This document shows, piece after piece, positions 31,527 through 42,700 of a DNA stretch of 64,000 bases. The position numbers and the translations under genes were made by a program. Within the stretch, counting starts at the first letter, position 1, and each line of letters starts with the position of its first letter. The stretch is from assembly GCA_033439295.1 (NCBI GenBank), contig JAVTLE010000007.1, positions 868,001 through 932,000 on the forward strand. The letters run 5' to 3'. Source of the stretch: Deuterostichococcus epilithicus (Eukaryota > Chlorophyta > Trebouxiophyceae > Prasiolales > Stichococcaceae). The notes beneath the pieces were generated by a model. The model saw only the letters and a program-made list of their open reading frames with translations, did no database searches and was not told the DNA's origin.

Positions 31527-34500
31527 CTGCGGTGAATTCAGTGTTCATTCCGTTCAGTTTATGGCTCATTCCGTTCAGTTGAGATCCTGAAAACCTTCCA
31601 AATCGGCAGCGGTGTTCCCGCTCAGCGTACGCTGGTTGAACTGACGTGATATGTTGGGTTTCTCGGCAGACTGTTTGCCAGCACTAGGGGAAGATCACAT
31701 TAGGGGGGAGAACACGCGTGTCACTTGAGATTCTTTACCACAATAGTGAACCCTGTTACCCATGCACCCATAAATACTTTGCGGGAGCAGCTCGGCTCAG
31801 TTACGTCATCCCGCAGCAAAACGCAGCGTCGTCATCAATGTCATCATTGTGTGCACCCGATGACTCGGCTGACGGCAGCGCCTTCCGGCCTTCGGGTTGT
31901 CAGGCGCTGCAAAAGCCGGCAGTGAGCGTGCGCGGGGCAGCCAGAGTCACTGGGGCTAATGCTGAGGAGGCTCAGACCCAACGCGTAACCATCTAGTCTG
32001 ATGACCGCCCCGAGACCGCTACTGCCCTGGGCTTTGTCATGCCCCGATGATCTTCAGCTCATTCGATCGTCTTCGCTTCTTCAAGCTCCAACAGCTGTGC
32101 TCGAGCGTGTCTGAGCCTCCAATGCGAAAGCAAAGCTTTCCTTCTCTGAGCAACTTCGCAACTCTCTAAACAGCTGCATCTGCGGGCTGGCAACGCGCGT
32201 CTTCAAAGCTCACAGGCAGGATTATTGATTTCAAAACTGTGAAAACCTGCTAGCAGGCATGAAGCCGGTGCCGAGTGCAGCAGCATATTCATAGTCAGGA
32301 GTGACTCGCTGAGACGCCCAAAGCTACGCCCTGGCCACTAGCTACCTGCCCTCCGCGCTGTACGAGGTGAGGAGAGGAAACACGCACCTGAAGGCCGCCG
32401 GGAGCTAGATATGAAACATGGTGGGCGTGGGCGTCAGTGCGTCCCGGGGCGTCCGCACCGGTGCATCCGCACTCACAATGTCGCGGACGACGCAAATGGG
32501 TGTGCCGCCCAAGAAACTTATCAGGAGAAGGGCAGGACTGCTGGGAGATAGGATGACATCGCTCCGCAGAAGTCGACTTGGTGTGTTGTCCGACGGCACT
32601 TTGTGGAGTTTCGTCGTGGGACTGTCGAACGAGTCCCGGCAGTACAGACGGCGGTACACGGCAGAATTAGCTGCTATTCTACCCCGCAGCTAATGAAGCG
32701 AGAACCAAAGTGCGAGCGGGTGGAATGCACTCAGGTGGGGTCGGCCAAGCAGCATGCACACGACAGAACAGGCACCTGGCTCGAGGGTCAGGCTGACAGG
32801 AAGTCTCCCAGGTTCGTTAGACAGTGGCTGTAGGGACCAGTGTCAATGAGCGAGGGCTATCGCAAAATGTGTTGATCAATGCGGTGTGCTATGCACCTAA
32901 CGGCCCCCTGAAAAGTATATTTGCAGAATAAGCTGCAGAGGACCCTCGTCGCTTAGGCTCTGATGTCAGTCGACCAACCACCTTCATGATGGCAACGGCG
33001 CGGCAGCGCAGAGATACTTGAGTTGCCTCCATGTGACGTCAGGCTTCTTCTCGAGTTGACGTCAGGCTGCTTGACCGCCCACCGGCACGCTGCAGCAGGC
33101 CGGCAGCACCTGCGATGTCGCGGCGACACAAAGGCTGCAACACTGACTCTGCTCGCCCTGCCTCAGTAGCTGGGAAGGCAGCAAGTTCCCACTCTTCCCA
33201 AAGGAAACGTGCGTGTGAGCACAGCAGCCGGAAGAGACGCTCCTCTGGACTTCTGGAGCAGATCCAAACCTGCCCTTCATGGCGGCGGGCCCACCTGCCG
33301 TGACGTCCTTCGTAATGGTATGTGTGATTGCAAGGGCCCTTCACAGGATCACAGGATGAAAACGGGACAGATTGCTGTCCATGACAGTTGTTGTGTGCTG
33401 GCTTCAGCATACATGTTGACCTGCCACAAACAATGTGCTGCAGCTGCACAGGCTTTCTTGCCGATATCCCTTCCAGCCACCAGCCTCAGCTGCCGGATGC
33501 GGCTCGGCCGGCAGTTGCAACTCTTGGCAGGCTTGCGTCACTGGCGGCTGTGGCGCAGGCGTTGGCTTCTCTCACTGCGGCTGGAAGAACACCTTGTCCT
33601 TGCGAGCAGCGCTGTGATCTCGTCAGGTGCAGCGGGCGTGCACAGCCGCCAGTCCCACGAAGAGAAACTCACACCAGGTCGCATGCGGCGGTCCAGATGC
33701 GCATGGTCAGCTTCGATCATGCTTATGCCAAAGGACGTTGCAGCCAACCTTGCATGAAATCATCCTTTTCAGCTGGATGTGGTTCACAGCAGAAGTCTGG
33801 CCAACGCCGTTGCAAGCAGAGGTGCCTGTCGCATGCAACCGGGACCTGGGATCGCGCGCAAGTACTAGCTCGATGCTCAGCAGGGTTGTCAGGGCACACA
33901 CCGCACATATGGAACCGACAGTGCAGATGCTCAGCCGTTCAGCTTGTGTTCCCTGAAATAGATGAATCTGATATTGCTGATAGCACGTGGTCGGTGGCCG
34001 GCGCCTCGAGGTGCACAAGCTGCATCCGACCCGAAGTCAGGCAGTGCCACTCCCACCGCCTCCTCGCATCAGCAAAGAGCTCGTCCATGCGCAGTGCATT
34101 TCGCTGCTTGCGCCACTTCCAATTACGAGCACCTCGAATACATGGGCTGCACCAATCGCAGTTTGTGCAGTAGTATCACTCGAGGCTGTGTGGCGTGCTT
34201 GACAGCTAGGCGAGCCTAAGCCTGTCAGGGAATCTTCGGCTTCAACTGGAGTCAGGTGCGGCTGTGACCAGCAGCTGCTGACGGCTTGTGCTTTCGAGGT
34301 GTGAGGTAAGCAACGCTGGCTTCCCAGCTGGCCAGCGTTCTGCGCCGCGATAAGACAAACAGCACCGCTGATGCACGTCTTCGCACGCATGCAATCGCGC
34401 GCCACACCTTCTGTTTCCCGAACCCCAGACTGTGTGCTGCAGAGGACGGCCCGCTGGAGGTGAAGCACCCTTGCAATCGCACGGTCCTTGGAAGCCTGGT

Positions 34501-34561
34501 ACCGTCTGAGGCGAAGGCACACCTGCCCTCCGGGACTCGCACACACCGGACACGCCGCACT
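31527..34561. other. 3 kb gene-poor interval
   Basis: The interval lies between the divergent M43 protease and the ankyrin-RING gene. Long open frames exist at 33039-33449 (-) and 33388-34173 (+), but both look like GC-driven chance frames: no domain, no splice-consistent partners. A minus-strand segment near 33090-33280 (RLFRLLCSHARFLWEEWELA) reads more protein-like than the rest and could be an isolated exon. No transposon or tandem repeat was seen. Confidence 0.5.
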
Positions 34562-37500
34562 ATGCCGCGGGCGCGGCAAAAGCCGCCAGCAGCTGCCGGC
34601 AGCCTCAGCGGCGGCACCACCCTGCGCGAGATCAGCCAGCTTCTCGCAGGGGCGGGCGGCCCCCTCGTCAGCGCACTCAACGATGCCTATGCCGGGGTGG
34701 CGGACGCAGACATTGGTTTACTGCCGCCAGAGCGGCCGCTGGCGCCCCCGCGAGGGGAGGGCTTTGCGGACGGCCATGCGTGCGCGTGCGCACGGTGTCG
34801 CCGCAAGGCACCCGCACGTATCGACGACCCCAGGCAAGCTCCACCTTTGAGCGCTCTCAGGTTCACAGTGCGGTGAGACGACCACCTGCAGGTATTATCC
34901 CACTCTGCATCCCAATGGTGCTAGTTACAAGCCAGCACGTGTCGAATGCATGCCTCTTCATCTGCGCAGCGACCTCATCCAGGATATGACGGATTGGCTC
35001 GAGGACGCCGGCTGGCCAGCCGAAGAGACGATGCCTGCTGCGGAGCTCGCAGACATGCTCGTACGGTGCACACAGGTGGTGGCCTCACCCTCTGCATGCG
35101 ACTTTCCGTTCCGCTTGCCGTGCTGGTGCTACGAGCTTTGGCAAACGAGATGCCACTCGACAGCTGCCTCCATGCTCGTTCACACCGCCACAACAGACTC
35201 AGCAAGGTGTCCTCAACCTGATCCAGCGCCCTGGCGCCCTTCTCACAATGCGGCCGCCACGTGCAGCGCGGGGAGGAGGAGCGTCTTGCAGCGGCGCTTG
35301 ACGCGGTGCAGGAGTCGTGGCCGCACGCACCCGACTTGGCGTCTAAGCTGGTGCTGCCCGCAGCGCAGTGCGGCCTCGCCGACATCATCCGCCTGCTGGA
35401 CGAGTGAGTGTCTCGTGCGCCCAGTCCTTGCCACGGCAGCACTGGCGCCGCGGCGATCGATCTCAGCAACTCGGGCAGGGCTGCCGGTGCTGCATGATGT
35501 CTGGCACCGGGACGATGAGCGCAGCGGAGTATGGCCACACGTGATGCACAGCGGCAGCTTGTTTGGCGGTGCTGCTGTATATTATTCTTAGTGGGAGCCA
35601 GCCCCACACCTGCAGCACACGCCCTGTGGTGTTGCATCATTTGCGACGCATCCCTGCAGGTATGATGCAGACCCGGACGCGGAGCAGGACATCGACAAGG
35701 GCGGCTCGCCGCTCATGCACGCCGCCAATGGCGGCCACGCGGCGGCGGTGACGGCGCTCCTCGAGGTGCAGTGCGGCTTTGAGAGATGTAGATAACACTA
35801 GCACGCTGTCGAGCTGGAGCACAACGCACGCAGCCGGTGTCTGCCCTTGATCCCTGGGTCACAGCATGCCCCATTGGCGAGCGCCGTGCCGATGAAACAC
35901 ATGGAGCTTTCGGCCCGGAGGGCAGTCACAGACGCAAAACGGTGGCTATGCGCAGTGTGGCGCGGATGTGGACGCTGTCGACTACAATGGGCAGACGGCG
36001 CTGATGGTCGCCATCTTTTCAGGCGAGAGGCGTGCCAGCTTATGGGCATGCCGCAACCCTGTGTCGCCCTTTCTAATGCACACACATCCATGTCACAGGT
36101 TTGCCACCTGATGGCAGCGATCGAGCTGCTTGCTGGACTCCTTTTTCCAATGGCGCGAGCCTGCGCCTGGCTGCAGACCGGGGTGCGGTGGCGGAGGCGC
36201 TGATCCAGGGCGGCGCCCACATCGACAAGACCGATGACAGGTCAGTGGAAACCCTTGCATGCACTTTGAATGGGATCTTTGGGAGGGTGGGGGAGGGGGG
36301 GGGGGGCTCTGAAGCTCACGGGTCCTGTCAGAGCTCAGATGAGCATATGCGGCCTCATCTGCATCCGCATGCGATCCCTGCACCTTGGTGCGCTGCAGGA
36401 ACCGGACGGCACTGAGCATCGCGGCACGCTACGGCGCGCTGGACTGCATCAACGTGCTGAATGAGCACGGCGCCAACAGCTGGCACCGCGACGACGAGGG
36501 GCTCACCGCGCTGGAGGCGGCCGAGCGCGGCAGCCGGCAGGAGGCCGCCGCCCTGCTGCGCCGCATGCAGCAGGTGCGACACGAATGACGCTGTTCTCTG
36601 TTTGCAAGCCCATCCTGGGGCAGTTGGCCATCAGGCGGGGGAGGGCCTCTGCACGCATGCGGGCATGCTGGAAACACTGCCTGCACATATCCATTTTGCC
36701 CTGCTGGCTTGTCGCCTGCGCCAAGGTTGGGCCACGAGCCTGGGTGATGCTGCAGGAGGCTGACGAGGGGATCTCAGCCGGACTGGCGATTTCGGATGAT
36801 CGGACAGCACTGCCATTGCCGAGAAATCCTGCCTGTTGATGCCTGCAGCGGCAGCGGCTGCGGGAGAAGCGCAATGAGAAGCTGGAGCGCTCGGCGACGG
36901 ACGCCGCGGCTCGGATGCTGAGCAGAGAGGAGCGGCGGGCGCGTGACCAGGCAGCCGCCGCTGCCGCAGACGCGCTGCTGAAGGAGCTGGACTCGGAGGC
37001 CGCCGCCGCAGACGCCAAGCGCAAGGCGAAAGCCAAGAAGAAGGGTGTGTAGTCTCGCCGCCGATGTGGAAGTCGTTATGTAAATGTTTTTGTCATGGTG
37101 GCCTGGGGATGCGCTGCTGCCCTGCGCTGTGACACACCTCCTCAGCAGGAGCGTTTGACAGAGCACAGCCCTGAAGCGCTGGTCAAGCAGCATCGGTCCA
37201 TTCGTTAATCTTTGCTCTCCACAAAGCTGGTAGATGCCCCGTTCTTACAGCCTAGGCTGACTCCCTTTGTGACAAGCAGGCAAGGCGAAGGCAGCCGTCG
37301 CCGCTCTGCAAGCCAACGACGCTCCAAGCGCTGCCAGCGGGGCATCACCCAGCCCGGCCATGGCACAGCCGTCCGGCCGGGGCGCAGCCGATGGTGCGAC
37401 GAAGTCCGCAGCCAACGGTCATACGCCGCCGGATGTGCACGCAAACGGTGGGGTGGCGGCCGGCCGCAGCGGCCAGCGCGACGGCGCGGGCGGGGGCCCT

Positions 37501-39238
37501 GGGGTCGCGGGGCGCCAGCCTGCGTCAGATGCAGCACTGCGGCGGGCACAGCGGCAGCAGGAGGGTTACAGGCCCCCGGGTGTGCCGCAGTCGCCGGGGC
37601 AAAGCGCCGCCCAGAAGCGGGTGCGGGACCTCGAGGGCAGCATGGGCCGGGCATCGCTGAACGGCAGCCAGGCGTCGCTCGACAGCGGCGGCGGCGGCGG
37701 CAGGGCCGAGCGCCCGGGCAGCCCCGGGGACGCATCGGGGGGCGACGGCGCAAGGCGGCAGCCCGCCGAGGAGCCACCGCCCGAGCCCTCGCCGGAGGAG
37801 GCTGCCGCTGCCAGGGGGGCGGCCGCAAAACAGGTGCTGAGCTCTGCATTTTCAAGGAATGCATGAGAGGCAATCGAGATGACCACTCTGCATACGCGCC
37901 CTCTGTTCAGGACATCATGACAAGAAGGTTGCACTTAATGCCTGAATCGGTGCGCACAAGGAGCTGCGGGACCAGTGGGACGCGCTGCTGGCAGAGGCGG
38001 CGCAGTGCTGCGACCCTGCGAGGCAGCACTCGCTGGAGGCGCAGATACAGGCGCTCAGCCCCACGGTCGGCGCCGCCGGCATCAGCCTCAAGTACAGCAA
38101 GAAGGTTGCTCTTCACCCCGTCAAGTGCAGCCGCAAACGTGCCCCATGCTGAGCGTCGTACACCTTTAGATCTGCTGGGCCACTGCCGGTTATGGTCTTG
38201 GCAAACAATCTCGGCGATATGATTCTGGCCACGTGTCTCGGGAACTTGACTGTGACTTGTGCATGGATCAGCTGCGTCAGCGTTACCATAACCAGGCAAT
38301 TGGAGCACAACCATCCCTGCAACACACTGGGCGACTTGTCGCAGGTGGTGGCGAAGCTGCAAAAGGTTGCGCATGCGCGCGCACAGCTGCAGGCGGCGCT
38401 GGCGCAGCGGCCGTGCGACAAGGCCATCGTCATGGCCGCCCTGGATGCCGCACGGCCGCTGCGCAGCCTCATGCCGCCGCAGCTGCTGCCGGAGGCTGAG
38501 GCGGCCGTGGACGCCGCGGAGCAGTCGCAGTGGGATGGCCTGTTCTCGCAGTTGCGCGGCTTTGGCAGCGGCGGCGACGGCGCAGATGCGACCGACCAGA
38601 GCCACAGCCTCTTCTCTGGCGCCGGCGCCAGCAGCAGTAACGCTGCTGCAGCGGCAGATCGGAGCCACAGCCTCTTTTCCGGCGGCGGCATCGGCGGCGG
38701 CGCGCCCGCGATGCCGCCCCAGCAGCCGCAGCAGCAGCAGCAGCCGCAGCTGGAGTACCAGCCCTTCTCTGGGGGCTTCGGGCCTAGCAGCAGCGCCGAA
38801 TATGGGCGCCGCTCCCCAAACGGCCATGCAGCCTTCCAGGCGGCGCCGCCGCTGCTGGCGCCCTTCGCCTCGGAGCACAATATGTGGTCTGCCATGCCCC
38901 TGGTGCCGACGCCGGTGCAGCAGTACGCGTCGACGCAGCAACACATCCCACAGCAGCAGCAGACGCCGCCGCCACAGCACATGCTGCCGCAGCAGCATAT
39001 GCCGCAGCAGCAGGCTCTGCCGCAGCAGATGGCACGGCAGCCGAGTGCCAGAGAAGACGATCGAGACATGGAGTGCGTGGTGTGCTGGGCGGCGCAGAAG
39101 GAGGCCGTAGTTGTGCCCTGCGGCCACGCATGCTTGTGCCGCACATGCGCCGCAAGGCTAATGGCCGCCAGTGCTGCGCCGTCCTGCCCAATCTGCCGCG
39201 GCGAGATATGCCAGATTTTGAACATAGCTGGGCCCTAG
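34562..39238 (+). CDS. Ankyrin-repeat protein with C-terminal RING finger (probable E3 ligase)
   Basis: Eleven exons join in phase to 917 residues: 34562-34872, 34970-35075, 35267-35403, 35660-35765, 35956-36022, 36177-36240, 36399-36573, 36849-37044, 37280-37833, 37961-38104, 38345-39238. Exons 4-7 encode ankyrin repeats (about 185-322): GGSPLMHAANGGHAAAVTAL, NGQTALMVAIFSDRGAVAEA, RTALSIAARYGALDCINVL and LTALEAAERGSRQEA. A Lys/Glu-rich coiled coil (exon 8) and a disordered region follow. Then come Gln-rich sequence with two SHSLFSG copies and a RING finger at the extreme C-terminus (CVVC, VVPCGHACLCRTC, CPICRGEI; C3HC4). Ankyrin plus RING is a common ubiquitin-ligase layout in plants; the substrate is unknown. 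Intron 5 has a GC donor (36023). Exon 10 uses a modest acceptor (acaag). Confidence 0.88.
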
Positions 39239-39712
39239 AAGGGCGTGGCCGCCCGTGTTGCAGGTGCTGCTGAGACGCTCTGGTGTCCATTTGGTATGGT
39301 GATTCGCAGCGGCATTGCAGTCCTCTATGCGGTACATGCACCTGCGTTCTTTCAGATGGCGGTGTGGCGCTTATTATTGAGTCTCAGTGGCTCCTCACTT
39401 AGCCACTGCCTAGGTATTCCGTCCGCTGCTCTTGCGGATGCACAAACATGTTGGGTGCAATTGTAGGCAATCTCAGTACTGCGTTGACCACATTGAAATG
39501 CTCCCGAGTCCTGCGTTTTGAGCTTTTGACCGAGTCCGAACCAAAGGGGAAGTGTTTCCTGCCCCCAATCTGGTGAGCGACACTTTGCATTTTGCACGCC
39601 GCACCGTGCTTGCTCGACAAAACAGTTGCAGGACGCCGAGTCTTAGCCGACTGTGCTGTTTTCCAAGCCGCGTGCATGCAGAGCACGGTCTAGGTCGCAG
39701 CCAGCAACCGAG
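39239..39712. other. Intergenic, ankyrin-RING to CLPTM1
   Basis: This 474-base interval lies between two plus-strand genes and must hold one 3' UTR and one promoter. Nothing else is seen. Confidence 0.5.
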
Positions 39713-42700
39713 ATGCCACCCAGAGCGGAGGTAGCTGCTGCTGGGGATGGGGCGCAGAACCAAGCCCGCCCTGCAGCCGGCAGCAGCTTCCTATCCAACG
39801 CTTTCAGAAGTGAGAAGCATGATCAGCCGGGACACGCTCTACACATCAGCTGTTCATGGTCTTGTTTGCACATGCCAATTTTCCGTGAGGCTTGTTCCTT
39901 GGTGCTGTGCTCCTGCAAAGTCACAACTCGCAGCAACATGTTGATCCTAACATCCTTGATCGACTGAGCACTGCATTCGAGCTTGCTGCACTCCTGTCGA
40001 CACCTGGATCATCGCATGCAAGGTCATGTTCAGCTCGTGGACCAGCCTGCTGCCGAAGACAGCGCGTTGATGCTGGAGCAGATGCTATTACGCTGCCTGT
40101 ATCTGCGGTGATGCCTGCTGACAACACTGACGTGCATGGACCCGCCGCAAAGGCACCGCCGCAGACACCAACCCCAAACGGCAACTGGACATGTTTTGAG
40201 AGAAACCTCGTGCCTTGCAGTGTTCCTCTTCTACATGCTGGCGCGCAACCTGTTCGGCGGCGGCGCAAAGGCGCCGCCCCCGGGCTTTGGCTTCCGCCCG
40301 GCGGTGACGCACGGAGACCCGCTGTCGATGCGTGTGTTCATCACCGAGCAGCCGGACATAGACCTTGACAGCGTCTCCACGGCGCCTGCGTGGCAGGAGC
40401 TCGATTTCACGCTGCCACTGGCGGCCGAACGGAGCCACTCCCTGACCTACCGCCCCTCCAAGGTGCCGCGCCTCCCGATACGCAACCACAACAACAGCAG
40501 CCTCTGAGCATGGGATGCTGCTGAATGCACACACCATGTCGAACACAGGAACCTTTTGATGGACACAGTGCATGTTGCACTCTCCCAAGAAGAAGCACTG
40601 CACACCTGGGTCGGTCCGCACGACAGCCTCACCGGAATCCTTGAGAGACATCTCGAATTGTGCGAGCCTGCTGCCCTGTTGCTCACCACAGGCGGTGCAG
40701 AACAATGGAACGCTGTATCTGCACGCGGCGTTCGAGGCGTCGGTCATCGAGAAATCGGAGGAGGACCCGCTCGGCACACCGCGCACCTTGGAGTGGACCC
40801 GCACCTGGCGTGAGCACTCTCTCAAAATCTGCTAGCCACCACCCGATTCCTGCAGCTGGGAGCCGCTGGGCCATATGTCTCACCGTCGCCGCAAGGCACC
40901 CACTGGTGGCTCCTGGTTCGGTGCACACGACGCTTCGCTACCCTGCCGCTGGCGCCGCCGCAAGGATGTGCGGATCCATCGCCAGCGCCGCAATGCAGGA
41001 GTACAGAGCGACCGTCTTGTGCTGCCTTGCAGCCATCAACGCGTACTTCCCGCGGCCCAAGGCGACGGAGGGCGTTAACCTGCTGTCCGGCAAGGACGAG
41101 ACGGGGAAGGACACAACGCACGCGGCGCAGAAGGCGGAGGCGGCGGCGCCCCGTGAGATCATCTCCTACATCAAACCCAACTTGACCATCTCCCTCATCG
41201 ACGACCAGACCGTGCTGACGCCAGCCCAGATCCAGCCGCAGGTGCCGACACTTGCTCCGCATGCGTGCAGCTGCTCGCCTGCACGTACCCGCTGCTTCGC
41301 ATCTTGCCTTTGTGCCAGATGTGCAGGGTGCCGCCGCCAGCACTGCGGACTCCTCCGCAACCAGGCTAAATTTGTCTGCATGGTGTGCTGCTGCCTTGTG
41401 TGTCAGCGCCTACCACCCCGCTGCGGATGTTTACCCTGCTGCGCGTGCTCGACTCACAGATGCCCACCCCGATTGCCACGCAGCAACAAGAGTGGATCCA
41501 CTTGGACAACGACACCAAGACCTACCTGCCGACGGTGTTCTTCAACGATTTCTGGACTCTGCGCGACCACATGGTGCCCGTCAACAGCAGCGTGACCGAG
41601 ATCGAGCTGCACTTGACGCTCAATGCCATCGGCCAGTGGAAGTGGATGCTGTACCTGCAGATGGACCAGTCCTTCAGCATGCAGGTGCGCCCCTCCCGTG
41701 GGGCTGTGTACCGTGTCTTGAGCGTCCGGACGCATGCCTGTCAGCCTTTCTGTTGACCTCAATTCGCACTGGCAGGTTGAGAGGGGTTGGACAGCTGATT
41801 GTCTGGCGGCGCCTCGCACGTGTGTGCATCACAGCTGTTCGTGAGGCTTCCTGCCCCAAGGGTTGCAAGCTGCTGATGTTGCCGACACAAGCCTCTGAGG
41901 ACCGCCCCGGCCCTTGGCCGCAGCCCCTGCAGAAGAGCGTGCGCGCGGTGGCGGAGGGCGACACCGACCAGTTCAAGCGCGACCTGCTTGCACTGCTGGA
42001 CTAGAGTCAACAGTGCAACTTGCGTCCGCCTGCAGAAGAGCATGGGCGCAATGGTGGAGGGCAATTTACGGACGATTTTCACCTCCAGCGTCAGAAAACA
42101 GTTCCTGTTCCCGTGATGCCCCCGCAGAAGAGCATGGGCGCGATGGCGGAGGGTGACACCGACGAGTTCAAGCGTGTCCTGCTGGAGGGCAACCCCTACT
42201 TCCTGGGCCTCACCTTTGCCGTCAGCATGCTGCACTCCGTGTTCGACATGCTGGCCTTCAAAAACGACATCGGCTTCTGGAAGGACAAAAAGACGGTGGA
42301 GGGGCTGTCCGTGAAGACCATCTTCATCAACTGCGTGTGCCAGGTGACGCCCGTCCAGCCTTCTGCGCCCTGTCTTGATCTCCAGCAGTGCGAGTGTGCA
42401 GACCAGTTCCCAACTGCGCATGCCAGGTGGTGTTTCTGCCTGATGCGTGCCTCATGCCGGCCGTCACTGCCCCCGACCGCGCGGCCCGCGTCCTGCGCAC
42501 GCCCTCTGTGCCAACACCCTTTCATACACCTTTACCATCGCTGTGCACCCTAAAGCTCGCCTGACTTCGGACACAGCTGCAGTCAGACACACAATGTCAC
42601 CGGGCGGAAGCATGAGCGGGGTATTGCTTGCTGATGCTGGTGGGCAGCTGGCGACATGACTCGTGCGTTCCGCAGGTCATCATCTTCCTGTACCTGCTGG

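Noticed and set aside
33388-34173. 261-codon plus-strand frame
   Set aside because: No domain, heavy Cys/Ser/Arg composition typical of chance frames in GC-rich DNA, and no splice-consistent neighbours.
37907-39127. 406-codon open frame on the minus strand
   Set aside because: It lies antisense to the ankyrin-RING exons, which have a RING finger, Gln tracts and phase-consistent splicing. The antisense Leu/Arg-rich reading is the shadow of CAG/CTG-rich coding sequence.
38113-39225. 370-codon minus-strand open frame
   Set aside because: Same reason: Cys/Gly-rich mirror of the Gln/Ala-rich exon, no domain.
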